Source of the DNA: Microvirga zambiensis WSM3693
Lineage (GTDB): Bacteria > Pseudomonadota > Alphaproteobacteria > Rhizobiales > Beijerinckiaceae
Reading direction: 5' to 3'
Assembly: GCF_016735695.1 (NCBI RefSeq)
Contig: NZ_JAERQD010000024.1
Coordinates: 27,216 to 91,215, forward strand
DNA: 64,000 nucleotides
In this document: positions 1 to 7,905 of the stretch, in pieces
How the letters are laid out: the number at the start of each line of letters is the position of its first letter
How positions within the stretch are numbered: position 1 is the first letter of the stretch
Notes under the pieces: model-generated
The model's input: only the letters and a program-made list of their open reading frames with translations
What the model was told of the DNA's origin: nothing
Database searches by the model: none
Position numbers and translations under genes: made by a program

Positions 1-381
1 AAGCAGGCCATCCTGGCAGCCGACAGAATCTGCTACTCGACGGGGCCGAGCGGGGATCACCTCCTGCAGCTCATTGAGCGCTGGGGCCTTACCGGATCAG
101 TGTCGCAGCGCCTCGTCCAAGCCCCTCCTGGTGTGCCGGTCGGCACGATGCTGGCGCAAGGAGAGGCGGACCTCGGGTTCCAGCAGCTCAGCGAGTTGCT
201 GCACGTCCCCGGAATCGAAGTAGTCGGTCCCTTGCCCTCTGAGATCCAGGCGATGACTGTGTTCACGGCAGGCGTTGCTACGGTGTCGACCCAGTCTGAG
301 CAGACGCGAGCATTGATCACCTACCTGACCTCACCTGAGGCAGAGGCGGCCAAACGCCAGCATGGGATGGAGCCCGCATGA
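1..381 (+). CDS. Periplasmic substrate-binding protein, C-terminal part (ModA-like)
   Basis: The reading frame is open from the first base, so this is the C-terminal ~126 residues of a gene that starts upstream. The sequence reads like the second lobe of a ModA-type or extracellular solute-binding protein: a 'YSTGPSGDH' ligand-loop-like stretch, 'MLAQGEADLGFQQ', and the closing 'YLTSPEAEAAKRQHGMEP', where such proteins end with a helix containing 'L.SPEA...'. These proteins deliver an oxyanion or small solute to an ABC importer. No permease or ATPase lies downstream in the window. The ligand cannot be read from this fragment; molybdate is only one possibility. Confidence 0.7.
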   Translation, partial: KQAILAADRICYSTGPSGDHLLQLIERWGLTGSVSQRLVQAPPGVPVGTMLAQGEADLGFQQLSELLHVPGIEVVGPLPSEIQAMTVFTAGVATVSTQSEQTRALITYLTSPEAEAAKRQHGMEPA

Positions 382-468
382 TCGCGGCAGAATAGCGTCG
401 CAGCATCCCACTCCGGACCCAGGCTGCTTCTTCCCCGTACCATAGGGACTACACGAGTCAGGATATAC

Positions 469-1443
469 ATGAGCCATCCCACGAACCCGTCCTTCGACAT
501 CGCACATCTCGCGCACGTCGAGGTCTACACAGATCGCTTCGAGGAAAGCCTCGACTTTTTTACCCGGGTGTATGGGTTGACCCTTTCGGGTCGCGACGAG
601 ACCAGCGCCTACCTCAGAGCCTGGGATGATTATGAGTTCCACACCCTGAAGCTGACGCGTCACCACACCACCGGGATTGGCCATGTCGCCTACCGGGCCG
701 CGAGCCCCGAGGCGCTGGCGCGACGTGTCAAGGTGATCGAAGCCTCAGGGTACAAGGCCCACGGCTGGACTGATGGCGACCTGGGCCATGGCCGTGCGTT
801 CCAGTTTGAGGACCCGTTTGGCCATGTGTTCGAGATCTACTGGGACACTGTGAAGTACCAACCCGATGATCATGACCGTCCGGCGTTGAAGAACAACGCA
901 AGCCGTTTCCACGGCACGGGCGCCGCCCCGCGCCGGATTGATCACATCAACCTCCTGGCGGGGGATGTGACCGAGTTTCGCCGCTTCATGGAAACCTGTC
1001 TCGGCTCCCGCGTGACAGAAATGATCCGCCTCGACAACGGTCGGATCGGCGGCTGCTGGTTCACGGTCAACAACAAGACGTACGACCTCGCCTGTACCGA
1101 GGAGCATGGCGGCGGACATGGTCGGCTACACCATGTCACCTATGCGACCGACACCCGCGAGGACATCCTGCGTGCCGCCGACATCTTTCTTGAGAACGGG
1201 GTGCATATCGAGACCGGACCGCACAAGCATGCGATCCAGAACACCTTTTTTCTCTATGTCTGGGAGCCGGCGGGCAACCGGGTGGAGCTGGCCAATGCAG
1301 GAGCGCGGCTGATCCTTGCTCCCGACTGGGAGCCCATCGTCTGGACCGAGGCTGACCGCAAGAAGGGCCAGGCGTGGGGGCTGAAGACGATTGAGACGTT
1401 CCACACGCACGGAACCCCACCGTCATCAAAGAAACAGCCTTAA
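469..1443 (+). CDS. Two-domain VOC extradiol dioxygenase
   Basis: A 324-residue protein with two vicinal-oxygen-chelate domains (about residues 12-128 and 155-278), the architecture of type I extradiol (catechol 2,3-) dioxygenases. The C-terminal domain carries the expected iron facial triad: H159 (in RRIDHINL), H222 (in GRLHHVTY) and E273 (in NRVELANAG). The family cleaves catechol-type rings next to the hydroxyls using Fe(II) and O2. The first domain has only scattered metal-like residues, as usual for the structural domain. It follows the partial binding protein by 87 bp on the same strand, so the two may form an aromatic uptake/cleavage unit. The aromatic substrate is unknown. Confidence 0.85.
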   Translation: MSHPTNPSFDIAHLAHVEVYTDRFEESLDFFTRVYGLTLSGRDETSAYLRAWDDYEFHTLKLTRHHTTGIGHVAYRAASPEALARRVKVIEASGYKAHGWTDGDLGHGRAFQFEDPFGHVFEIYWDTVKYQPDDHDRPALKNNASRFHGTGAAPRRIDHINLLAGDVTEFRRFMETCLGSRVTEMIRLDNGRIGGCWFTVNNKTYDLACTEEHGGGHGRLHHVTYATDTREDILRAADIFLENGVHIETGPHKHAIQNTFFLYVWEPAGNRVELANAGARLILAPDWEPIVWTEADRKKGQAWGLKTIETFHTHGTPPSSKKQP

Positions 1444-1754
1444 GAAGAAGCGATGATTGGCGCCCAGGTCGTATCCCCGGGTCATGGCATGAGGCGCGGG
1501 GCGGACGTTCGGCTGGTTCGCGTCAACCCGTAGAGACCGGCAACGAGGGATGTGTCGCAAACGTTTTGTTTCAGAGTTTCAGCTACAGCCTCCCGGGCTT
1601 CAGGGAAGGGGGCAGCATGTTCAAGGGCAGGCATTTCGATCGATCGGTGATTCTGCTCTGCGTGCGGTGGTATTTAGCGTACAACCTCAGCCTCCGGAAT
1701 TTGGAAGAGATGATGGCCGAGCGCGGCATCTCCGTCGATCATGCGACTGTTCAC

Positions 1755-3537
1755 GACCTGTGAGAAAATCGCTTCGGCGGATGCGATGAGACTTGTTTAC
1801 TCTCTGGCTTTCATGAAGGCGGCAAGAGCGAGCAAGCCACTATTCAGTGGACAATGTGTTCCATCAGGAGCGCAGCTTGGAGCTGAGCGCCTGACGCTTC
1901 GCTCCTATCAGGTTCTGATCTCTTCGAAGCGCGGGCGCCAGCGCAACCGGATCCATTGCTGAATGTTGTAGGTCAGCACTGCCCAGAGCGCTTCGGTGCC
2001 GACCTTGGCCAATCCACGCACATGGAAGCGCCGGAGATCGAGCTTCTCCTTCAGCCATGCGTTGACCAACTCCGCCACGCGCCCACGCTCACGCAGCAAG
2101 GTTCGTGTTTCGGGACGTGCGTGACGGCTCCGGAAGGCGCTCACCACTGGGTTCTCATGCGTGACGACAATCGAGCGCCCATAGGTGCGATTGCCCGAGC
2201 AGCACTGCCGGCGGCTGGGGCAGACCCGACAATCGGTCTTGCTGGCCTGGTACCGCACCAGCCTTCGTCCCGGCCGGTCATGGCCGTCGCGGGCCGTCAG
2301 ACGCTTACCTTCCGGGCAAGTGTACGTGTCCGAGGCTGGATCGTACTGGAACTTGTCGGGCAGAAAGGCATCCGTCACGCCCACGCGCGCAAACCGCTGC
2401 TGGACACGGCCATCGGTCTCAACCCATGGTCCGATCAGTTCGACATCCTTCTCGTGCGCCGCCAGGATGTTCTCGCGGCTGGTATAGCCGGCATCTACCA
2501 CCATCTGATCAGGTGTCTGGCCCAGCCGCTCTTCGATCTGCTCGACAGCAGGAGCAAGATACTCGTAATCAGGGGCTGCTTGCCCGACATCCAAGCCGAT
2601 TGCGATGCCATGGGCTGCATCGGTGGAGATTTGGACGTTGTAGCTCAAGGCATAGTGACCATCGCCATGCCGCATGATCCGCGCCTCCGGATCGGTTGCG
2701 CTGACACCGGTCAGCCGCTGCCTCGCGCGAGCATGGCCGGGGCGCTTGGCCTGTGTGATCTGCTGGACATTGATCAGCGCCTGCTCGAGCCGCTCAACCC
2801 GCTCCCGCCGGGCTCGCTCGCGGGCCGCGATCTGCCGCGGTGTTTCCTCCTCGTGGCGCGGATCTCCCATGGCCGCAAGATGCTCCCGGGCCGCAGCCAG
2901 ATGCCTCTTGATCTGCTCCTCTTGCTTGAAGGAGCTGGGCCCGGCCTGCGCGGTGATCTTCGTGCCGTCGTGCATGACGGTCTTCAGGGTGATGAGCCCC
3001 TCCGCACTCAAGATCCCGAGAACCTGCGCGAAGACCTCGTCCAACGCGTCATGGTGGGCAAGGCGAAAGTCGGACAGGGTGTGATGATTGATGATGAGCA
3101 GCCCTGTCAGCCAGCGAAAGCCGGGATCGTGCTCGCAGCGTCGCTCGACCTCTCGCGCCGAGCCGATGCCGCGGCTGTAGGCGTAGATCCATAAGCTCAC
3201 CAAAAGCTGAGGATCGCAGGCGGGGCGTCCAGCTCCACCTTCAAGCGAACCGATCCGGTCTACAAAGGCTGACAGATCAAGCCGGCCCACCAACTCCCAA
3301 ATTGCCCGAACCGGATGGTCTTCATCCACTAATCGCTCGACGTCGAGCATGGTCCAACACAACTGCCGGCGATCAGCGCACACCAGCCGAACGCGCTTCT
3401 GTCGCGATGGATCTGAGCAGAATGCTCGAGCCGTCTCACTTGAGGCCTGCAGATCGACAGGGTCCATCACCTGATCTCCCTGGGAAGGTCCGGCTAGTGT
3501 AGCACGTCCGGGCTCCCAGAGGATTTTCTCACACGTC
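1755..3537 (-). mobile_element. IS1182-family insertion sequence, complete
   Basis: The 1783-bp element has 16-bp terminal inverted repeats (1755-1770 and 3522-3537, GAC[C/G]TGTGAGAAAATC, 15/16 match). It is flanked by a perfect 6-bp direct repeat, GTTCAC, at 1749-1754 and 3538-3543. The uninterrupted IS6 transposase needs only one GTTCAC (codons for Val-His), so the duplication is a true target-site duplication. One transposase gene fills the element on the minus strand. The matching ends and intact gene suggest a recent, possibly active insertion. Confidence 0.9.
1908..3470 (-). CDS. IS1182-family transposase
   Basis: A 520-residue DDE transposase. The N-terminal DUF772-like region ('DHPVRAIWELV', 'PQLLVSLWIYAYSRGIGSAR', 'RWLTGLLIINHHTLSDFR') is followed by the catalytic domain: D in 'VMHDGTKI', D in 'MVVDAGYTS' and E in the C-terminal 'VAELVNAWLKEK' helix. 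A Cys-rich stretch ('DCRVCPSRRQCC') sits between the last two, as is common in this family. A coiled-coil-like, Arg/Glu-rich segment lies near residues 190-240. Length is normal and no disruption is visible. A long open frame on the opposite strand is only a shadow of this gene. Confidence 0.93.
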   Translation of the reverse strand: MMDPVDLQASSETARAFCSDPSRQKRVRLVCADRRQLCWTMLDVERLVDEDHPVRAIWELVGRLDLSAFVDRIGSLEGGAGRPACDPQLLVSLWIYAYSRGIGSAREVERRCEHDPGFRWLTGLLIINHHTLSDFRLAHHDALDEVFAQVLGILSAEGLITLKTVMHDGTKITAQAGPSSFKQEEQIKRHLAAAREHLAAMGDPRHEEETPRQIAARERARRERVERLEQALINVQQITQAKRPGHARARQRLTGVSATDPEARIMRHGDGHYALSYNVQISTDAAHGIAIGLDVGQAAPDYEYLAPAVEQIEERLGQTPDQMVVDAGYTSRENILAAHEKDVELIGPWVETDGRVQQRFARVGVTDAFLPDKFQYDPASDTYTCPEGKRLTARDGHDRPGRRLVRYQASKTDCRVCPSRRQCCSGNRTYGRSIVVTHENPVVSAFRSRHARPETRTLLRERGRVAELVNAWLKEKLDLRRFHVRGLAKVGTEALWAVLTYNIQQWIRLRWRPRFEEIRT

Positions 3538-4161
3538 GTTCACAGATGGGTTGTCCGTTACTCGCCTGAGCTGCTCAAGCGCTTCAATCGTCACAAACGA
3601 AGCGTCAGCCGGAAATGGCACGTGGATGAAACCTACATCAAGGTCCGAGGCCAATGGAAATATTTGTATCGTGCCATCGACAGCAATGGTGACACGGTCG
3701 AATTCTGGTTTAGCGAGCGGCGCAACCTCGCTGCTGCCAGACGGTTCCTGCGCAAGGCACTCAAGCGGCATGGCCGGCCCGAGCGGATCGTCATCGACGG
3801 GAGCCAGACCAATCGGGAAGCTGTCCTGTTATGTGATGCAGTGAGCCGGCTGCAGGACCATTCAAGGCGCAGATTTAAGTCGATCAGGATCCGGCAAAGT
3901 GCCTACTTGAACAATCGGATCGAGCAGGATCATCGGGCGATCAAGCGGCGGATCCGGCCGATGCTCGGGTTTAAGTCGTTCCATAGCGCTCGCGTGATCC
4001 TGGGTGGAATCGAAATGGTGCACATGATGCACAAACAACAGGCGACGTATGCCCATAAACTGCAGCCGTCACTTGCAGAGCAATTCGATCTGCTCGCTGC
4101 CTAAACGCGCTGCCGTGCGTCTGCCCACTTTTTGCCCCTTCTCCGAATTTGCGACGCAACC

Positions 4162-4300
4162 TTATGGCGATGAGGGTCTGTTGTGGCTCCTTGAGTATAA
4201 CCAAGTCTTGCAGACGACACCTTTGGATCTCGTGCTCCGCGGTAAGGCCGAGCGTGTCCTCACGCAGCTTGGACGGATTGAGCACGGCGTGTACGTGTGA
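4162..4300 (+). pseudogene. Probable C-terminal fragment of an Xre/MbcA/ParS-type antitoxin
   Basis: Directly after the IS6 right end, the plus-strand frame reads 'LLWLLEYNQVLQTTPLDLVL' and ends '...LGRIEHGVYV' and a stop. The pattern TPLDLL...A..V..LLGRIE.GV is typical of the toxin-binding C-terminus of Xre/ParS antitoxins (DUF2384) from RES-Xre toxin-antitoxin systems. Everything before it is missing because the IS6 end cuts in, so no start codon or DNA-binding domain remains. No RES-type toxin is seen next to it. The assignment rests on a short stretch and could be wrong. Confidence 0.45.
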
Positions 4301-4533
4301 GCGTCGCTACCGCGCTTGTGGGAGCAAGGCCAGATCTTATGTGAGTACAGTTGAAAGGCTTTCCGCTGAGAAAACTGACAACGAGTAGCCCATGAACCCA
4401 TCCTCAGGCTGGAGCCTCGGCGACAGGGTCCGTCAGCCCAGGGGGCTGACGTGGCTGCTGATACACCTGATACAATCAGGTGCAACGGCTTGAACACTTC
4501 TAGCCTAGTACTTAAGAACGCTGCAGAGCAGCA

Positions 4534-5424
4534 TCACGAAGGTGTCCAACTGCCAACATACTGTCGAAATCCGCGCATGAATGTTGTCGCCAATGCCGAA
4601 GACGAGTGCTGAGGAGAACGCAAAGCGACGAACCCAGCGTCGATGAAAGGAGAGAATGGCTTCGCAACAATGCCATTGTCGGAAAACTCCGCTGCCGAAT
4701 AAGGATCCACGAGGCTGATGCCGCCACCCTCGGCCACAAGAAGACAGGCAATATGGGATAGCGGCGTTTCGAGCGAGATTGTTCGTGGGATCCCTGCAAG
4801 AGCCGTGTCGATCCTGGATCGGAAGAGGGTGCCTCGACCGATCCCTACGAAGCGCTCACCCTCAAGGTCGGCCGGCGTAATGCAGTCATGCCGCGCCAGA
4901 GGGTGATCCTGTGGCATGATCGCGACCGCTGCCACTGGTATCGCCTCGATCTCCATCCCGATCCGGTCAAGCGGTCCATCGGCATACCCGAAATCAGCCT
5001 GACCACTTGCTACCGCATCGATGACGAGGTGAGACGGTACCCCGCTGACCGATATATGGACGCCCGGCCTGCGAGTGGAAAACTGGGCCACAAATCGGGT
5101 CAGGATGCTGCCGGCAAGTGCTGGCATCGCTGCAATCCGCAGTGAGCCGGCCGTCTGGTCACGGAGCGCCTGAGCGAAGGCTCCTATGCGTGAGAGGCCG
5201 ACAAACGATCGCTCGACCTCCACAAGGAGTGCCGTCGCTTCAGCCGTGGGGATAACGTGGTTCCCACGCCTCTCGAACAGGGTAAGACCCGTTGCACCCT
5301 CAAGGCTCTGGATGAGGCGGCTGATCGCTGGCTGGGTCACGAACAGAGCCTCGGACGCACTGGTGATGCTGCCCGTGAGCATCACCATGCGGAAGGCTTC
5401 GATTTGACGGGGACTGATATCCAT
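4534..5424 (-). CDS. LysR-family transcriptional regulator (opine-type locus)
   Basis: A LysR-type regulator of about 296 residues. The N-terminal winged helix-turn-helix (MDISPRQIEAFRMVMLTGS, then 'ITSASEALFVTQPAISRLIQ') is followed by a periplasmic-binding-like effector domain (about residues 90-290). I prefer the start at 5424 because LysR proteins normally begin a few residues before this helix; an upstream in-frame start would add 22 atypical residues. It diverges from the opine-like binding protein gene at 5581, as occR and nocR diverge from their targets, so it probably senses the imported amine and controls the 5.6-9.8 kb operon. An inverted repeat lies just upstream of its start. Confidence 0.9.
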   Translation of the reverse strand: MDISPRQIEAFRMVMLTGSITSASEALFVTQPAISRLIQSLEGATGLTLFERRGNHVIPTAEATALLVEVERSFVGLSRIGAFAQALRDQTAGSLRIAAMPALAGSILTRFVAQFSTRRPGVHISVSGVPSHLVIDAVASGQADFGYADGPLDRIGMEIEAIPVAAVAIMPQDHPLARHDCITPADLEGERFVGIGRGTLFRSRIDTALAGIPRTISLETPLSHIACLLVAEGGGISLVDPYSAAEFSDNGIVAKPFSPFIDAGFVALRSPQHSSSALATTFMRGFRQYVGSWTPS

Positions 5425-5440
5425 CGGGCGGCGACCCACC

Positions 5441-5486
5441 ATAATGTCAAAACATACTGAAATGAATAAATCTAATTTGACGTTAT
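5441..5486. promoter_or_regulatory. Candidate LysR operator in divergent promoter region
   Basis: ATAATGTCAAA (5441-5451) and TTTGACGTTAT (5476-5486) are inverted copies of one another (10 of 11 positions) separated by 24 bp. They lie in the AT-rich gap between the LysR gene and the binding-protein gene it probably controls. Distantly spaced dyads between divergent genes are typical for LysR tetramers. That this LysR protein binds here is inferred from position only. Confidence 0.5.
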
Positions 5487-5580
5487 GCAAGGACCCCGAT
5501 CATTGTGTCCTGTGGAGCACCAGAGACCAACTCGAACAGGGCGGATGGATGGTCTCAAAACCAGATGAGGATCAGAGAAG

Positions 5581-6426
5581 ATGAACACCTTGGGAGTCTT
5601 GGGGGCTGTCACCCTCAGCGTTTTGGTGGCCGCGAGCGGAGCAGCAGCACAGGAGAAAACGGTCAAGATTGCCACGGAAGGCGCCTATGCCCCGTGGAAC
5701 TTCACCGGTGCAGGCGGCAAGCTCGAAGGCTTCGAGATCGACCTCGCCAACGACCTGTGCGCCCGCATGAAGGTCAAGTGCGAGATCGTGGCCCAGGACT
5801 GGGATGGCATCATCCCGGCGCTCCAGGCCAAGAAGTACGATGTCATCATGGCCGGCATGACGATCACCGATAAGCGCAAGGAGGTAATCACCTTCTCAAT
5901 TCCGTATGCGGATACACCAAGCGTATTCCTGACGGCAAAGGACGCGCCATTGGCAAAGCTCCCGGGCACCGGTCAATCGTTCAACCTCTCGACCCAGCAG
6001 GCAGCCGCCGAGAAGGCCATCGAGGATCTCAAGCCGCTCCTCAAGGGCAAGTCCATTGGCGTCCAGACCTCGACCATTCAGGCCAACTTCGCCGACAAGT
6101 ACCTGAAGGGTACGGCCGAGATCCGCGAGTACAAAACCACGGAGCAGCACGACCTCGACCTCGCGGCCGGTCGCATTGATGCTGTTTTCGCCGGAGCCGC
6201 CCAGATCATCGGCACCCTCGAGAAGCCTGATTTCAAGGACTATGCCGTCGCGGGTCCATCCCTGACGGGTGGCCTGCTCGGCGCTGGCATCGCCGTAGGC
6301 CTGCGCAAGGATGAGGCTGATCTTAAGAAGGCCTTCGACGAGGCTATTCAGGGCGCCATCAAGGACGGCACGATCCAGAAGCTCTCGATGAAGTGGTTCA
6401 AGACCAATATCACGCCTCAAGGCTGA
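5581..6426 (+). CDS. Opine/basic amino-acid-type ABC substrate-binding protein (OccT/NocT-like)
   Basis: A 281-residue periplasmic binding protein of the polar-amino-acid (cluster F) family. Residues 1-23 form a signal peptide ending AAAQ|E. The mature protein begins 'KTVKIATEGAYAPWNFTGAG' and contains 'GFEIDLANDLC', 'QDWDGIIPALQAKKYDVIMA' and the closing 'LSMKWFKTNITPQ'. From memory these closely resemble octopine and nopaline binding proteins. It is the first gene of a plus-strand cluster with oxidase genes of opine type. No membrane permease or ATPase gene accompanies it, which is odd: transport would need components encoded elsewhere. A perfect GC-rich hairpin follows its stop codon. Confidence 0.88.
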   Translation: MNTLGVLGAVTLSVLVAASGAAAQEKTVKIATEGAYAPWNFTGAGGKLEGFEIDLANDLCARMKVKCEIVAQDWDGIIPALQAKKYDVIMAGMTITDKRKEVITFSIPYADTPSVFLTAKDAPLAKLPGTGQSFNLSTQQAAAEKAIEDLKPLLKGKSIGVQTSTIQANFADKYLKGTAEIREYKTTEQHDLDLAAGRIDAVFAGAAQIIGTLEKPDFKDYAVAGPSLTGGLLGAGIAVGLRKDEADLKKAFDEAIQGAIKDGTIQKLSMKWFKTNITPQG

Positions 6427-6441
6427 GGCTCATCATGCCCA

Positions 6442-6465
6442 GCGGGGCGCTCGTGAGCGCCCCGC
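6442..6465 (+). promoter_or_regulatory. GC-rich intergenic hairpin (attenuator or mRNA stabiliser)
   Basis: A perfect 10-bp stem GCGGGGCGCT with a CGTG loop and its exact complement sits between the binding protein and the oxidase gene. No T-run follows, so it is unlikely to be a full terminator. Such hairpins after binding-protein genes often raise the amount of upstream message relative to the downstream genes; here that is inferred. Confidence 0.55.
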
Positions 6466-6482
6466 ATTAGCGGGTGACAGGA

Positions 6483-7616
6483 ATGGCAGACAGTCGAATA
6501 CACGCGGAGCCCGACATTGTCGTTGTCGGCGGGGGACTCATGGGTGCGTGCCTGGCGTGGGGACTGGCACGGCAGGGATTGCACGTCTGCGTGCTGGATG
6601 AGGGCGACATCGCGCTGCGTGCATCGCGAGCGAACTTCGCCCTGATCTGGGTTCAGGGAAAAGGTTTAGGTTTCCCCGCCTACACCGCTTGGACGAAAGC
6701 CGCAGCCGCGGCTTGGCCTCAGCTGGCTTCAGATCTTAAGTCCGATACCGGAATTGATGTCGGCCTCGATCAGCCCGGCGGCTTCACCCTTTGCCTTTCC
6801 GACCGGGAACTGCAGGCCAATGTCGATGGGCTGGACAGACTGCACAACCAACCCGGCGCGGTGGCACATCCCTACGACGTGCTCGATCATGAGCGAACGA
6901 AGACGCTCCTCCCTGCGATCGGTCCTGACGTGAGCGGAGCGATCTACTGTCCTCTGGATGGGCATGTGAACTCGCTCCGGCTCTTTCGGGCTTTGCATGC
7001 AGCTTTCAAAACCGGTGACGTCGACTATCGGGCGAACTATGTGGTCGATACGATCACGCCTCACGCCGGAGGCTTCGTGCTGAGGGGAGCATGGGGCGAG
7101 ATCAGGGCTCCGAAGGTTGTACTTGCGGCCGGGCTCGGCAATGCCCGGTTAGCTCCCATGGTGGGGCTCGATGCCCCCATGAAGCCGAGCCGGGGGCAGA
7201 TCATCGTCACCGAGAAGGCCGCTCCTTTTCTCCACTATCCGGTCGTCACGGTTCGCCAGACCGACGAGGGCGGCGTCATGATCGGCGATAGCGAGGAATC
7301 GGACAGTGCAAGTCGCACGATCGATCATGCAATCTCGTCCGTCATGGCCGACCGAGCCATCAGGATGTTCCCGTTGCTGGCGGACCTGAATGTCGTCAGA
7401 ACCTGGTCGGCCCTTCGGGTCATGACGCTGGACGGCTGCCCTGTTTACGAACAGTCCCAATCCTATCCCGGCGCCTTCGTCGCGATGGCCCATTCAGGCG
7501 TCACCCTGGCTCCCCAACACGCTTACAATCTAGCGCAGGCGATTGCTGCCGGGGTGATCCCGAATGAGATTTCGGTCTTCGGAACCAGGAGGTTTCATGT
7601 TCCGGCGTGCGCCTGA
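6483..7616 (+). CDS. FAD-dependent amine oxidase, opine/D-hydroxyproline oxidase subunit B type
   Basis: A DadA/glycine-oxidase family protein of about 377 residues. The N-terminal Rossmann motif 'DIVVVGGGLMGACLAWGLAR' binds FAD. The C-terminal 'AMAHSGVTLAPQHAYNLA' is the typical DAO-family closing segment. In Agrobacterium, OoxB/NoxB of this family oxidises octopine or nopaline at the secondary amine together with partner subunits; hydroxyproline dehydrogenases share the design. The next two genes encode exactly those partners. The ATG at 6483 is preferred; a GTG at 6474 is also possible. Its end overlaps the start of the [2Fe-2S] gene, suggesting translational coupling. Confidence 0.87.
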   Translation: MADSRIHAEPDIVVVGGGLMGACLAWGLARQGLHVCVLDEGDIALRASRANFALIWVQGKGLGFPAYTAWTKAAAAAWPQLASDLKSDTGIDVGLDQPGGFTLCLSDRELQANVDGLDRLHNQPGAVAHPYDVLDHERTKTLLPAIGPDVSGAIYCPLDGHVNSLRLFRALHAAFKTGDVDYRANYVVDTITPHAGGFVLRGAWGEIRAPKVVLAAGLGNARLAPMVGLDAPMKPSRGQIIVTEKAAPFLHYPVVTVRQTDEGGVMIGDSEESDSASRTIDHAISSVMADRAIRMFPLLADLNVVRTWSALRVMTLDGCPVYEQSQSYPGAFVAMAHSGVTLAPQHAYNLAQAIAAGVIPNEISVFGTRRFHVPACA

Positions 7617-7905
7617 TCGCAACAGGGATCCGGTGACTTTTACTTTCGACGGAATTCCGATTACCGCATTGGCGGGCGACAGCGTCGCTGCCGCACTCCT
7701 TGCAGCGGGGATCCGTGCCTGCCGCACGACGCCTGTTTCAGGTGCACCCCGAGGACCCTATTGCATGATGGGCGTCTGCTTCGAATGTCTGGTCAGGATC
7801 GATGGCGTCGGCAATCGGCAGGGATGCCTTGTCCCCGTGCAGGAAGGGATGACGGTCGAAACACAGAAGGGTCCGCACGTCCTGTCGGCGGAGCTGGTGC
7901 CATGA
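7597..7905 (+). CDS. (2Fe-2S)-binding small subunit of amine oxidase complex
   Basis: A 102-residue protein starting inside the preceding gene (20-bp overlap). It has a plant-type ferredoxin-like fold with cysteines C56, C61, C64 and C77 spaced C-x4-C-x2-C-x12-C ('CMMGVCFECLVRIDG', then 'RQGC'). This is the small subunit found in three-part opine and hydroxyproline oxidases, where it carries electrons between the two flavoproteins. It ends in an ATGA overlap with the large subunit gene at 7902, so the three subunits are probably made in a fixed ratio. Confidence 0.88.
   Translation: MFRRAPDRNRDPVTFTFDGIPITALAGDSVAAALLAAGIRACRTTPVSGAPRGPYCMMGVCFECLVRIDGVGNRQGCLVPVQEGMTVETQKGPHVLSAELVP

Larger units (their letters stand above)
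1617..4104 (+). pseudogene. IS6-family transposase split into two parts by insertion
   Basis: The N-terminal part (1617-1754, starting MFKGRHFDRSVILLCVRWYL) stops in the inserted element. The C-terminal part resumes at 3544 and runs to 4104. Removing 1755-3543 (one target copy plus the inserted element) restores one open frame of about 232 residues, the usual length for the family. The DDE residues lie in the right-hand part: D in 'HVDETYIK', D in 'IVIDGSQTN' and E in 'IEQDHRAIKRR'. Apart from the insertion it shows no stop or frameshift, so the disruption may be recent. The right-hand part alone lacks the helix-turn-helix N-terminus and is presumably inactive. Confidence 0.9.
1548..4161 (+). 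mobile_element. IS6-family element, interrupted by an IS1182-family insertion
   Basis: The ends are imperfect 14-bp inverted repeats: GGATGTGTCGCAAA at 1548-1561 and the complement of GGTTGCGTCGCAAA at 4148-4161 (12/14 match), resembling IS6/IS26-type ends that finish in TGTTGCAAA. The transposase between them is split by another insertion. The 8 bp outside each end (GCAACGAG and TTATGGCG) do not match, so no target duplication is visible. This fits replicative cointegrate formation or later rearrangement at one end. Without the nested element it would be about 825 bp, a normal IS6 size. Confidence 0.8.

Noticed and set aside
1956..3194. Long plus-strand open frame (over 400 codons)
   Set aside because: It lies wholly antisense to the IS1182 transposase and has no family resemblance; a GC-rich shadow.
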